From positions 44,964 through 108,963 of the forward strand of contig JANSLP010000089.1 of assembly GCA_029298735.1 (NCBI GenBank): a stretch of 64,000 bases of DNA, given 5' to 3'. Positions 54,289 through 64,000 of this stretch are shown here, one piece after another. The translations under genes and the position numbers were made by a program. The DNA comes from Ophiostoma sp. CBS 140.51. Taxonomy: Eukaryota > Ascomycota > Sordariomycetes > Ophiostomatales > Ophiostomataceae. Positions within the stretch are counted from its first letter, which is position 1. Each line of letters opens with the position of its first letter. Under the pieces are notes generated by a model. It ran no database searches. It was given only the letters and a program-made list of their open reading frames with translations, and was not told the origin of the DNA.

Positions 54289-56314
54289 GTTGAACGGTTT
54301 GTGGTGTGTGGGTGAGTAAAAAGAGAGAGAAGTCGATGAGCGAGATCGAAAAAGTTGTGAGGTCGTGAGAATGAACGTATGCGATGCAAAGATGCGAAAA
54401 AGAGTGTTGCGATGTGTTTTGGTTGGATCGAGGAGAGAATGGAATACGAAAGGAGAAGAGAAGGAGAAAGAGAAAGAGTAAAGAGGACAGGAGAGGAGAG
54501 AAAGAGGAGACAGGACAGGGAAAAGTGGAAAGAGAGAAAGAAGGAAGGAACAAATGGAGACGCCAGGGAGGGAAAGAGGAACCCGCCGAGCACCAGAAGA
54601 GCGAGAGAACTTGTCGGAAAACGGGGGACTGGGGCGGACGTGAGAGGGGCTGAAGCGCTGGAAGGAGGCGTGAGCGTTGGAGCCTGTAGGGGAAAATTAG
54701 GGAAAGAAGGGACCTGGGCTGGCGTTCACAGTCGCCGCGCCCGCCGCGAGAAGCAAAAGGCTTCGCCGCCGCCGCCCGTTTTAGAAACAAACACGAGTGG
54801 TTGGGGCGGCGCTGGGGGTTGCCTGGCCCAATAGCGCCAAAGTTGGGGCAGGCGCTGCCCCCAGTTGTCCAAACAGGAACAGCAGGGACGACCTGAGCCA
54901 AACGAAACCAAGGCCAGACCTGGCCCTCGGCCAGCCCATTCGCGCCAGCGAACAGCTCTGCAACGTCAACTAGAATAGGGAAAGAGGAAAAAAGAACCAA
55001 GGCCGCCCACTCCAACCCAGCCACAGCCCATACGCGGCATGTACCCACGCTAGTGCTGATAGGCAGTTTCTGTTGGAACGGTAGCAAAAGGTACATGGCA
55101 TTTTCCGTTCCATCGCCTCCCGCCAAAAATCTTGAAAGCGAGTCTATGGAAGGCCGGGAAGGACATTCTTTCTAGCCAGAGGCGAGACAAAACTCTACAC
55201 AGGGCGCGAGGAGGCATAAAGGACGATAAAGAAGAGGCGAGACACAGGAGATGTCCGGAATTGATATATAACGACGGGAAAGGAGAGAAAGGGAGGTGGT
55301 GAGAAGAGAAATTGCTTTGAAAATACGAGGTCTTTTGTTCTGAATTTACAGCACTATCTCGCTCACTGACAAGCTTAGCTAGTGATAGGACTTACCTTGG
55401 CCTTCTGTGCACAGGCAGGTCCAGTAGAACGCGGCAGATTCCAAAAGAACGGGACGATGAAACGAACCTGCAACGAAAAACAGCCAGCGACAACATAGTT
55501 AAGACAGCGACAAGACCGGGCCGGGCATGGGAGAGGAGGACGAGAAACAAAAAACGAGCAGGGGAATGCACGAGAATGTTAAAAAGAGACAAAATCGATT
55601 GGCGAATGCGAAATGGGAACGGGTGGCCGGTGTCGTGCAGCAGGAGAATCCCACGAGGCTTTTGCTGTGGCAGGGGAGGTACTTCCATTCATATACAATT
55701 ATATTATGTATATATGTACCTTCAGCTCCACCCGAGACAAGGCTACATTTCACACGAGATCTCCCTCAAAAAGAAATGCCGCTGGTCGGCTGGGAAGCTT
55801 GCATGCCAGAGAGCTCATTATCTGGGGGAACCGCAGCTTGCAGGCACCTGAGAGCTTCACAAGTAGCTTTTCTCGAAAGATCGTGATCTCTTCTGGAAAG
55901 ACAAATGAACAGATGGCCTGTTAAAGGGCAGATGAGGATCACCAGGATCGCCAGGTACAACTAGCAACCAGTGCCAGACGGCAGCATTCAACGTAAAACT
56001 CAAACTCAGACAGCAACGGTTGAGTTTCTCTACTCAGTATACAAGTAACGTCTTCACAACGTCAAGGGGTCATTTAGTCCATTGGTTGTGTGCTGCCTGC
56101 ACAGCAATTATATGATTTTCTTCAGAGAGAGATATCCAATGCGCCTGCCCGCTGAGCCATAAAGTACAACGTAAAATGTAAATGCATGCACAAAGAACAA
56201 GAAAAGAAGAACGGCTATTGATAAAAGAGCCGCTGTCTGGCAGTGTTGAAACCAGATACAATATTACGAGTGAACCTCAAACTTCAAACGCTGACGTCGT
56301 ACGCAAAAAGACCT
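54289..56314. other. Intergenic region
   Basis: 54.3-54.6 kb is almost pure purine on the plus strand (polypyrimidine leader of SNC1). The rest up to 56.3 kb is mixed and carries the 3' flank of lipoyl synthase. No gene is seen. Confidence 0.5.
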
Positions 56315-57619
56315 TTACAGCGTCTTCTCTCCCTCCAGTACGGTCGCCGTAGCCGCGTCCGTCGCCGACAGGGACTGGACACCACCCTGGCGCTTCCGCA
56401 GAACGTTCTCGATGAAAGCCTCACCGGCCTTGTACGACGACCGCACCAGCGGGCCGCTCGCAGAGTACAGGAAGCCCATGTCCAGCGCACGCAGGCGCCA
56501 CATCTCAAACTCGTCGGGGGTCACGTAACGCTCGACCTTGAGATGGCGCTTCGTCGGACGCATGTACTGGCCAAAAGTGACAACGTCAACATCGGCCTTG
56601 CGCAGCTCCCGCAGTGCGTCCCAGACCTCCTCCTCCTGCTCGCCCAGGCCCATCATGATACTCGTCTTGGTGATCAGGCCGTTGGGGCCGCCGCGGACCT
56701 CCTTGGCGTGCTTCAGGACCTTGAGAGACTGGCGGAATGTCGCGCGACGGTCACGCACGTAAGGCGTCAGGCCCTCGACAGTCTCAATGTTGTGCGCGTA
56801 GACGTCGAGTCCGCTCTCGGCCACAATCTTCACCATGTCCAGGTCGCCGCGGAAGTCGCCCGTCAGAGCCTCGACCAGCAACGTCGACTTCTTTGACTTG
56901 ATGCGCCGGATCGTCTCGGCAAAGTGGTGTGCACCGCCGTCGGCCAGATCGTCACGGTCGACGCTTGTCAGCACCACGTAACCCAGGCCCCAGCGTGCCA
57001 GCGCCTCGGCCGTGTTCTCGGGCTCGTGCGGGTCGAGCGGCGCTGGTGCGCGGTTGGTCTTGACACTGCAGAAGCGGCAGCCGCGCGTACAGGTGTCGCC
57101 CATCAGCATGATTGTGGCCGTGGCAGCTGCACGCGAAGAACCGCCCCAACACTCGCTCAGGTTGGGACAACGGGCCTCCTCGCAGACGGTGTGCAGGCCC
57201 AGACCGCGCAGGTCGCTCTTGATCTTCTTGAGGTTCTCGTTGGAGCCTGGGTTGGGGATATCGGTCTTGAGCCATGGCGGCAAACGTGTGACCTTCTTCT
57301 TGCGGCCTGCGGGGCCGACCTCGACGGTCTGCAGCTCATAGGCATCGTTGACGGAGAGGGGCTCATCGGGCGCGGGGCCACCGACAAAGGAGGCAAAAGG
57401 GGCGACAGTCGTGTCTTTGAAGTAGGTCGGCCTTGAGCGTTTGGTGGTGCCGGCACCGACGGAAGAGGAAGATGTTGTCGCAGAAGAGGAAGCTGTCACA
57501 GACGTGGGAGGGTTTGCCTCCGTCGCAAAAGATCGACGGGCAGAGGCGGCGAGAGAGCGTGCCAGAGACCGCCGGAGCGGCGTGCCAAACCGGTGCACGG
57601 CCGGCATTGTGGAAGCCAT
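56315..57619 (-). CDS. LIP5: Lipoyl synthase, mitochondrial, 434 aa
   Basis: Single exon. An Arg/Ser/Ala presequence covers about residues 1-60. The auxiliary iron-sulfur cluster motif C-x4-C-x5-C is Cys146, Cys151 and Cys157 (CEEARCPNLSEC). The radical-SAM motif C-x3-C-x2-C is Cys177, Cys181 and Cys184 (CTRGCRFC). Family blocks YVVLTSVDRDDLADGGA, VYAHNIETV and SIMMGLGE follow, and the conserved RSSY serine ligand lies near residue 400. The enzyme inserts two sulfurs into octanoyl groups on lipoate-dependent E2 and H proteins in the matrix. It is divergent from MRP2 with a 559-bp shared upstream region, a pair of mitochondrial genes. Confidence 0.97.
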   Translation of the reverse strand: MASTMPAVHRFGTPLRRSLARSLAASARRSFATEANPPTSVTASSSATTSSSSVGAGTTKRSRPTYFKDTTVAPFASFVGGPAPDEPLSVNDAYELQTVEVGPAGRKKKVTRLPPWLKTDIPNPGSNENLKKIKSDLRGLGLHTVCEEARCPNLSECWGGSSRAAATATIMLMGDTCTRGCRFCSVKTNRAPAPLDPHEPENTAEALARWGLGYVVLTSVDRDDLADGGAHHFAETIRRIKSKKSTLLVEALTGDFRGDLDMVKIVAESGLDVYAHNIETVEGLTPYVRDRRATFRQSLKVLKHAKEVRGGPNGLITKTSIMMGLGEQEEEVWDALRELRKADVDVVTFGQYMRPTKRHLKVERYVTPDEFEMWRLRALDMGFLYSASGPLVRSSYKAGEAFIENVLRKRQGGVQSLSATDAATATVLEGEKTL

Positions 57620-58178
57620 CGCGTGGTGTCTGTTATGTGGTAGTTAAGAGCGAGGTCGAAGTGAAGAAAAACGTCAATGTCGTAAACAAAGTTGCAAAAG
57701 CTGGGTTGAGGGCGACAACGTTGATTAATGAAGAAGGATGGCGAAATCGTTCCTACCTTGACCGGAATTCAAATTTGTCATATCGGAACACCGCCAGGTG
57801 TGTTGAGAAATTATTATCGCCTAGTAGTGATTGGGCCTGGAACAGCCGCCAGTAGCCGCTAAGTTACAGCGCCCTGCAGAAGGGGAAGGAGGCAGCGGCC
57901 GTCGGAGTCAGATCAGACAGTTCGGGCGGTCCAGGCGCGATCGGGGTCCGTTCTCGTAAACGAAGCGTGCATTTTGGCGCAGTTTGTTGGGACCGCACGT
58001 GATCTTATCTAAGCACGCACGGTTTTTTTTCGGAGCCATCGCGAAGCTCTCCACAGCTTCAATCGAACGACGAACGACGAACGACGAACGATGAAGATTT
58101 GACGAAGGAAGATTCGACGACACGACGACACCCGCTGCCATAGCACACCCAATTGAAATCCCCTCACCCATCGCAATC
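57620..58178. promoter_or_regulatory. Bidirectional promoter region LIP5/MRP2
   Basis: A 559-bp spacer between the start codons of two nuclear genes for mitochondrial proteins. It contains a short tandem repeat at 58064-58091. No TATA box was recognised. Confidence 0.55.
58064..58091. repeat. CGAACGA tandem repeat
   Basis: Four exact 7-bp units, followed by looser GACGA repeats up to about 58130, within the probable MRP2 leader. Confidence 0.95.
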
Positions 58179-58667
58179 ATGGTCCGCCCCCCGAGTTTCG
58201 CTCCGAAACGCCTGAACATCGGCTCCTTCGTCAACGTCCACGTCATTCGCGACGATACCAAGCGCCAGTTCTTTCTGCGTTATGAAGCCGAGAGGTGCGT
58301 CACGATCGTTCGATTGCCCCTAGTCCTTGCTGTTCCCCTTTTTAACATTTGACTGTCCCTCCAGACAAGCTCTCCGTCACATCATCCGCAACACGACGCT
58401 GTCACCACGCACGCGCGCCGAAGCCCAGCTACAGCTGACACAGATGCCCACCTACTCGCGGCCGACACAGATCCGGAACCGGTGTCTCATCGGTGGCGAG
58501 GGCCGTGGTGTCCTGCGGGACTTTAAGATGTCACGAGTGAGTTTTTGACGGCGCAGGACGACAGGTCGTTACCCCAGAGAGTCGAGCAAGCACTAACAAC
58601 CCAGTTCAACTTCCGTATACAAGCGCTGGCAGGCAACCTGCCGGGCGTGAGGAAGGCCAGTTGGTAG
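58179..58667 (+). CDS. MRP2: Mitochondrial small-subunit ribosomal protein uS14m (Mrp2), 116 aa
   Basis: Three exons: 58179-58294, 58365-58536 and 58605-58667. The introns are 70 and 68 nt (GTGCGT and GTGAGT donors; CTAAC branch site in the second). They join to 117 codons including the stop. The product has the uS14 core: RNTTLSPRTRAEAQLQL, the TRPTQIRNRC-type patch (here SRPTQIRNRCLIGGEGRGVLRDF) and the invariant end SRFNFRIQALAGNLPGVRKASW. Length matches the 115 residues of yeast Mrp2. It sits in the head of the mitoribosome small subunit. No cleavable presequence is obvious, although the N-terminus is basic. The gene is too fragmented to appear as one open frame. Confidence 0.95.
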
Positions 58668-59391
58668 AGAGCGAGACGACCGAGACAACGAAAATACACG
58701 ACGAGGTTATACGAAGATGGACAGAACGGTTCGAGACTACAGGAGGAACTGTACGATATAAAAAAAGACTGCATTGAGGCTGCGATGCGAGCACGGGAGC
58801 AAGAGGCAGTGCTTGCTCTGCAGACTGTATATTACTGCCGATAAATCCCCTAAAAATTCGAAATTATGCAAACGAAAGAGACGATACAAGAGTCAGTGAT
58901 ATTTGAAGAGTTGCTAGGGTTTTTTTAAGATAAACAGGCTAGGAGAAACGGCCTACAAAAGTGATGTTTGTCAGCCCGACGAACTCCGTAGTGAATCAGC
59001 AATTGCTCACACAAACGTCACTCTATAGCATATATATCACTCACTGTCGTCTTTACTACCTACGACTGATGTGTTGACTTTGTTCTTGACTTTATTTTAT
59101 ACCGGCCGAGCGTTCGTACTTGGTTGCCGTCGCTGCTTCCTGACAAACGGACTAAGTATTGTTCACATCGGGAAGGTACGACGCCCTTTGCACCTTCCTT
59201 TTACACTCCTTCCATATTCGACAGTCCCTTCACGCTTCCGTCACAACTATATTTCAATTTATAAAACAATGCCTCTCCTCTCTCTTACATCTTCACTTTT
59301 CATCATCACCAACATCCGTTTTCACATCCACACTCACAATCATACCCACACCCACACTCTACAAACAAGCAAACACCACATCACAACCACG
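58668..59391. other. Intergenic region
   Basis: The 3' flank of MRP2 and the leader of the Arb2-domain gene, the latter rich in C, A and T (CACACC repeats near 59330). No gene is seen. Confidence 0.6.
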
Positions 59392-60978
59392 ATGTTTCGC
59401 CGACTCTGGTCGGGTCTTCCCGAAACACCCAAATATCCTGTTGACATTGAGAAGCTGGGGTAAAAAACAGTCTCTCAACTTTTTATTGAAGCCTTTTGCC
59501 CTCCATCGTGATGTCTCTCAACTAACAATGACAGCTACTTCATCAACGACGACGACGAGATTCGCAAGATCGAGGACCCCAAGTACTATTTCAAGTACTT
59601 TATCGACAAGAACACTTACTACAACGACTGCCACAGGTTTTCGTTTGACAGTAAGTGCACCCCAATAATACGATGGCGTCTTCTCCAGCTGAGCTTGAAC
59701 TGACCAACAGCTACCGTTCAACGCATCATACTCGCTCGCCTGGCCACCCTTGGCCTCAACCCTGTTCGTCTGCCCCTCGGTGCCCGCAAAGATGAGCCAC
59801 ATGTGCTGGTGATGGTGAGCAACGACCTCGCCACGGCCGACCGCGTCCTCCTTTTTATCGGTGAGACGGCGCAAGATCTCGGCGTCCTGGCCTATCGTGT
59901 GGTTGGTGGCGGTGGTGGCATTGAACAGGGCAGCATTTTGTCCATAGTGCGCGCCGTGCGTGAGGGTGGCGTAGCCAACGACAAAGATGGCAAGCCTCCC
60001 GCCATCATCATTGGCAACCCGGGCGAGCTGTTCTGGTGGCCCGAGGCACACCGTTCGCTGAGCTTGCCTGCCGTTGCGGGCATGCCTCGGCCCAGCGCGG
60101 CCCATCATGCACCGCGCAAGTACGCCGAGAACACGATCCCCGGCCACGAGAATGCCGACGCCCATGTTTCCAGCCTGTTCAAGGATCTTTTGACCTGCGG
60201 TGCCGGTGCCGGTCTTGATCTTGACGGTGTGGAGAGCCCCATGGCCAAGAGAACCTCGGTCCCCCGCATCACGGCCATTGGCATCGCCGGTGGTGCTGAT
60301 GCTCTTGAAGGTTTCCTCGACCACCAAGAGCGCTGGCAGCAGTGGGGCCCGCGTATGGACAGCCTCGTGGTGCTTGGCGGTTTGTACGAGGCTCACCACA
60401 TTAAGACGGACGCCTTTCGGGCCTTCCTGCGCCAGCGTGCCCGTGCCTACATTGCCAGCGAGGCGGCTATCGACACGCCCGTGGCAGGCCCTGACGGCAA
60501 CGACCAGGCGGCGCGCGCGACCCGCTACGGCTGTCCTGTGCACAGCTCGGGCACATCGTGGCTGACGGAGCTCATGTTCATTGAAGCGCGGTCAGCGATT
60601 TTGGCGTGGGGCGCAATGGTGGCGAACGACCCGGCATATGTCAACCCACAGATGGACATTTCGTACGCGGAGCACATTATGAAGCCAGAGGACCAAACAT
60701 GGGCCAACTACAAGGAGGAGGACGATGACGGCAGCGCACCCAAGTGGGGCGACCTCATGCAGACGGACGGTGACGAGAAAGGAGACGGAGAGGACGACGA
60801 AAATAAGGAGAACCAGGGCATAACGGGGCCTGCTGTGGGCGACACCAAGATGGAGGGCAACGATGTCAGCATCTCGTACGGGGTGGATGGGGTGAAAGCC
60901 ACGGACGAGGGGGCTGACAAGGTGACTGTCGATGACATCAAGGAGAAGATGGCAGAGATTACTCTAAACGAGAAGTGA
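59392..60978 (+). CDS. Arb2-domain protein, 483 aa
   Basis: Exons 59392-59459, 59535-59650 and 59711-60978. The introns are 75 nt (CTAAC branch site; GACAG acceptor) and 60 nt (GTAAGT; CTGACC branch site). Joining gives MFRRLWSGLPETPKYPVDIEKLGYFINDDDEIRKIEDP, the usual opening of fungal Arb2-domain proteins. The alpha/beta-hydrolase-like Arb2 fold follows: RIILARLATLGL, HVLVMVSNDL, AIIIGNPGELFWWP, ITAIGIAGGADALEGFLD and MDSLVVLGGLYEAHHIKTDAFRAFLRQRARAYI. The C-terminal 90 residues are acidic and disordered. Arb2 in fission yeast is an Argonaute-chaperone subunit needed for heterochromatin, and the same domain occurs at the C-terminus of fungal class II histone deacetylases. Which role applies here cannot be told. 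Confidence 0.85.
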
Positions 60979-61232
60979 GGATAGAGAGGGGTCAAGACTC
61001 ACAGGGACGAAGGATGGCGATTTCAGTTATCATTTGATGTTGAGTGATATTTTTGAGGGGTATGTATGGAGATGAACTATAACCAAGATCCAAAGAACAA
61101 CCAAGGAGTAGAATGCAATTCGTACACATAATCACATGCCATGACCATCCATCCGTTATAACCTATTCCTCGCCTGTGTTTCCGTAACCCCAAAATGCCG
61201 TAAAATGTGTCTTCGTTACGCATCGGACCTAT

Positions 61233-63407
61233 TTATGCCTGTAGCATACCCATGAAACCTTGTGCCGGCGGCGCCGAGTCGTCCATCAGCTCTCGTGCCC
61301 GCCTTCTCCGGTCGCGGATCACCCGCTCCTCGGCAGACCAGCGGCCGAGCTTCTCACCGCCGTCAGTCGAGGTACCGTTTGACACCGTTGAGGTTGCGGG
61401 CACACTGCCACCATCGCCCCACAAGCTCAACCAGCTGGGCCACCAGGAAGAGCCACTGCTGCTACCGCTTGCGTCGGACGCAGATGCCGACTTCTGGGCT
61501 CGCAGCTGCTCATCCCGTGCCAGCTGGGCCACCATGGCGGTCCAGTTGTCCAGACCAGCGACCAAACACTGCCGGCAAGCGGAGCTGCCGTCGGCCGTGG
61601 CCGCCTTGTTGTCCGATGCTTTAGCTTGCTCAACCACCTGGCCCAAAACGTTGGACAACCCACCCTGGCCGTTCTCGCGCTTCTGCTGCTGCTGCTTCTG
61701 AGCCTGACGACCGCTTTGGGCCAAAGCGTGCAGCTGCTCCTCGGCCATATCGACGGCCTCACGGGTCCAGGCAATGCCCTCTTCGCGGGCCTGTTGTTCT
61801 TGCGATGTAGATGAGAACGGGTTCCATGATGAGGAAGAAGAAGAAGATGACTGTATGGCAGTCTTGTTGGACTTGCGTGCCGAGGCGTATATGATCTCGC
61901 CAATGTGGAGGCGCAGAGCGGCCTCTTCGCAGGTGGAGCGGGCGCCTGGGAACGGCGGGCTGAAACCATCCTCAGGGGGTGCCGGGTAGCTTGGCGGTGA
62001 CAGGAGGGAAATGATCTGCTTGCCAATGCTGTCTGGCTTGGCTCGTGAAGCAGCGGCAGCAGCAGCCGCCGAAGTCGACGGCGGAAGCGAGCGCCGGGCC
62101 TGAAGAAGAGACACAAAGAGAGGCAGCGCACCAGCGACGTCGCCCGAGCGAGCCTGGAACGTCGCGTAGGCCGTCAGAGTTGACAACAGATTCCGCGAAA
62201 TGTCAGGGTTAGTATCGTCGTTGGGGGCATTTGCGGCATGGTTCTGTGCCGTCCACGACTTGATCCATTTGGGCGCATCCTCGCCGATATTGCGGTCAAA
62301 GAAGGAGTAGCTATAGTCGTCGTCGCCGTTTGGTGTCCTGGAAGCGAGCACGGCCCGGCCATAGACATATGCAGCAGCGTCGTCGTCATGCTTGTACTCG
62401 AGGTAGTTGGCAAACGCCAGCGCGGCGATAATCTGCTGCCGGGCTGTCAGGCCGCGTGTGTTCAACAGCTTCAGATAAATATTTACAGGCGCGGGGAAGA
62501 GGACCTCGCAGTCTTCCTCGCGAGGCGCGCCCGAGGCACCGGGTGGCAGTGGCTTCGGGTTCGGGTTGGATGGGCCCACTACAATATCGGGCGGGCACAC
62601 GAGGTTGCGCGAGCGGTCGAGCATCCAGCCGTCGACATGCTCGGATGTGGCAGCAGCAGCCAGAAGTGCCTGGTAGTAGCCACGGCGCCAGGGTTCGCTC
62701 TTGGCGCGAATATCGAGGGCATCGCCAATGATCGTGTTGGCACTGGGAGACTCAGGTGCGTCAGCCACACCCGTCAGGTGAGCGAGATCTGCCAGGTCCG
62801 CCAGGTCTGCCTTGCTCGGCACCTCAATGGCTGCCAGGCCGGAACCACCGTCGACCTTGGGGTCTTCGAGTCGCCTCAGCAAGTCCAGCAGAATCTGCAT
62901 CACTTTAACGTGATCGACCACATGTGTTGACGCAGGTTCCAGGTCGCTGCCAAGAGACCCTGTCTGTTCCTCTGCACTGCCGTCGTCACCACGCTCACCG
63001 AGGGCGCCACGTAGCCGCATCCGCGACATGAAGCTCCACTCGTGCGGTGTCGGGTATGCACGTTCCATCCATTCCTGCTGGACGACAAATTGCACCAAAA
63101 CGACGCAGCCGACCGCCGCCCAAAAGTACAGTGTGTACTTGGCAAAAGCGAGGGCCTCATACCTCAACCATTGCCGTCTTTGTGTGGTAAAGTAACGAGG
63201 CGACCTAGAGGCCGGACCTGTCCTTGACGGCACGACGAGGAAGGGGAGTTGCGGCCGTGTCCGCGGGTTTCGGCTCCAGCTGTGGCCGCCGCTGCTGACG
63301 AGGGCTGTGTGTTGTGTGAAGGAGAAGGTCCGCCGCCCGGCGTGTGGTGACCGATCTGCCGCCAAGCGACGCGACCACAGGCGCAGGATTGTTGGCCGGG
63401 GTCGCAT
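61233..63407 (-). CDS. Membrane-anchored, probably mitochondrial, helical-repeat protein, 724 aa
   Basis: Single exon. The start is the ATG at 63407; the frame is open further upstream but has no ATG there. A basic Arg/Ser/Pro presequence (1 to about 75) precedes one transmembrane helix (about 89-109, YTLYFWAAVGCVVLVQFVV), then the conserved patch EWMERAYPTPHEWSFMSRMRLR. The rest is helical, with TPR-like stretches (YLEYKHDDDAAAYVYGRAVLASR, GDVAGALPLFVSLLQARRSL, EEGIAWTREAVDMAEEQLHALAQ), Ser/Ala/Gln-rich loops and the end PAQGFMGMLQA. The architecture recalls Mgr3-like inner-membrane adaptors of the i-AAA protease, which is inference. I believe homologues are often mislabelled as maltose permease, which this single-helix protein cannot be. 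Confidence 0.75.
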   Translation of the reverse strand: MRPRPTILRLWSRRLAADRSPHAGRRTFSFTQHTALVSSGGHSWSRNPRTRPQLPFLVVPSRTGPASRSPRYFTTQRRQWLRYEALAFAKYTLYFWAAVGCVVLVQFVVQQEWMERAYPTPHEWSFMSRMRLRGALGERGDDGSAEEQTGSLGSDLEPASTHVVDHVKVMQILLDLLRRLEDPKVDGGSGLAAIEVPSKADLADLADLAHLTGVADAPESPSANTIIGDALDIRAKSEPWRRGYYQALLAAAATSEHVDGWMLDRSRNLVCPPDIVVGPSNPNPKPLPPGASGAPREEDCEVLFPAPVNIYLKLLNTRGLTARQQIIAALAFANYLEYKHDDDAAAYVYGRAVLASRTPNGDDDYSYSFFDRNIGEDAPKWIKSWTAQNHAANAPNDDTNPDISRNLLSTLTAYATFQARSGDVAGALPLFVSLLQARRSLPPSTSAAAAAAASRAKPDSIGKQIISLLSPPSYPAPPEDGFSPPFPGARSTCEEAALRLHIGEIIYASARKSNKTAIQSSSSSSSSWNPFSSTSQEQQAREEGIAWTREAVDMAEEQLHALAQSGRQAQKQQQQKRENGQGGLSNVLGQVVEQAKASDNKAATADGSSACRQCLVAGLDNWTAMVAQLARDEQLRAQKSASASDASGSSSGSSWWPSWLSLWGDGGSVPATSTVSNGTSTDGGEKLGRWSAEERVIRDRRRRARELMDDSAPPAQGFMGMLQA

Positions 63408-64000
63408 ATTGTGTGTTTGTGAGAGAGGATATGAAGGAGGGGGTGTCGAAATTGATGGTCGAGGAGAGCCGAGGCTCAATGGCCTGGTGGCTTTTGTGTT
63501 GGATCTCTCGCGATGCGGACAAGATCGAGTGTCAATCTTGAAGATTCAACTGCTTAAAGCTTCGCTTCCATGACCAGCAGGTTGGTCGTCGAATCGTGTT
63601 GGGAATGTTGGTGACGTTGTCGGGCGTCGTCGAATTTCTCGAGTGGGGTTAGACAGCCGTATTTTTCACCGGATTGACAGACGTCAGGTGTTGGTGATCG
63701 ACTTTTGGCGCCGTCTTAGTGGACAGTTGCACGTGATAAAGCATGTGATCTACTTAACTGTTTATTTACCGAAATAGGGGCTATTAATAGTAATTCGCAC
63801 TGCTGTCATTGTCCGTTGTGATTTGTTTTCATATGCAGTTTATTTTCATTTCGTTTGATATGAAACTGTTCGCCTACGTTCTATTGACTTATTTTTATCC
63901 TTTCTAGCTCATTCTGTGTCTTCTTGTGTCAGTCTCTTTCGACATCTTGTCTACTCATTCAGTGAGAACGAACAGCTGTTGGCGTCGTCAGTGGCCTGTT
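63408..64000. other. Upstream region at the window end
   Basis: The promoter side of the 724-aa gene, AT-rich towards the window edge. No start of another gene is recognised. Confidence 0.5.

Noticed and set aside
54266..55126. 286-codon minus-strand frame upstream of SNC1
   Set aside because: Covers the polypyrimidine leader, is low-complexity, and overlaps the true SNC1 start in another frame.
59518..60543. 341-codon minus-strand frame
   Set aside because: Antisense to the Arb2-domain gene, which has clear homology and spliced exons.
1..64000. tRNA, rRNA and CRISPR search by eye
   Set aside because: Several GTTCGA-like B-box cores (for example near 11790, 54050 and 58310) were seen, but none has matching A-box and acceptor stems; no direct-repeat array with regular spacers exists.

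Overview
The window is nuclear DNA of a filamentous ascomycete. The protein-coding genes carry short introns (49 to about 94 nt in most cases) with GT/AG ends and CTRAY-type branch points. Mitochondrial presequences, Golgi and SNARE proteins and COP9 and spliceosome subunits are all present. Low intron density, long pyrimidine-rich leaders and protein similarities remembered from Sordariomycetes (a Rho3 with CTVM tail, a bifunctional ARG5,6, a 116-residue Mrp2) suggest a sordariomycete. An Ophiostomatales-like fungus is possible, but I cannot prove that from one window.

Layout. 0.4-4.4 kb: a small acidic cytosolic protein, a secreted alpha/beta hydrolase and a two-exon orphan protein. 4.4-11.15 kb: a gene desert ending in a pyrimidine-rich leader in front of a tiny two-exon gene for a secreted cysteine-containing peptide (11152-11410). 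11.4-17.1 kb: an accessory, partly decayed stretch with an isochorismatase-like hydrolase, a degenerate LTR-retrotransposon end, an RTA1-family relic cut by that element, a small 2EXR-domain ORF running antisense into the relic, and a GH18 chitinase relic. 17.5-26.7 kb: PP4R2, a UPF0658 Golgi membrane protein and the RMD5/GID2 ubiquitin ligase subunit. 26.7-32.7 kb: a second desert, upstream of an uninterrupted 1735-codon low-complexity protein. 38.4-63.4 kb: a dense housekeeping run comprising CSN2 and CWC25 (divergent), a TCD-type tRNA dehydratase, RHO3, ARG5,6, synaptobrevin SNC1, lipoyl synthase and mitoribosomal MRP2 (divergent), an Arb2-domain protein, and a membrane-anchored protein probably of mitochondria.

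Functional links are loose, as usual in fungi. LIP5, MRP2, ARG5,6, the TCD protein and the 724-residue protein are mitochondrial. RHO3 and SNC1 both serve polarised exocytosis at the plasma membrane. RMD5 and CSN2 both act in ubiquitin-ligase control. No operons, CRISPR arrays, rRNA or tRNA genes were recognised. Several genes (PP4R2, RMD5, RHO3, SNC1, MRP2, the Arb2 gene, the small secreted peptide) are visible only after joining exons by eye. Splice coordinates were read manually and frames were checked by length arithmetic.
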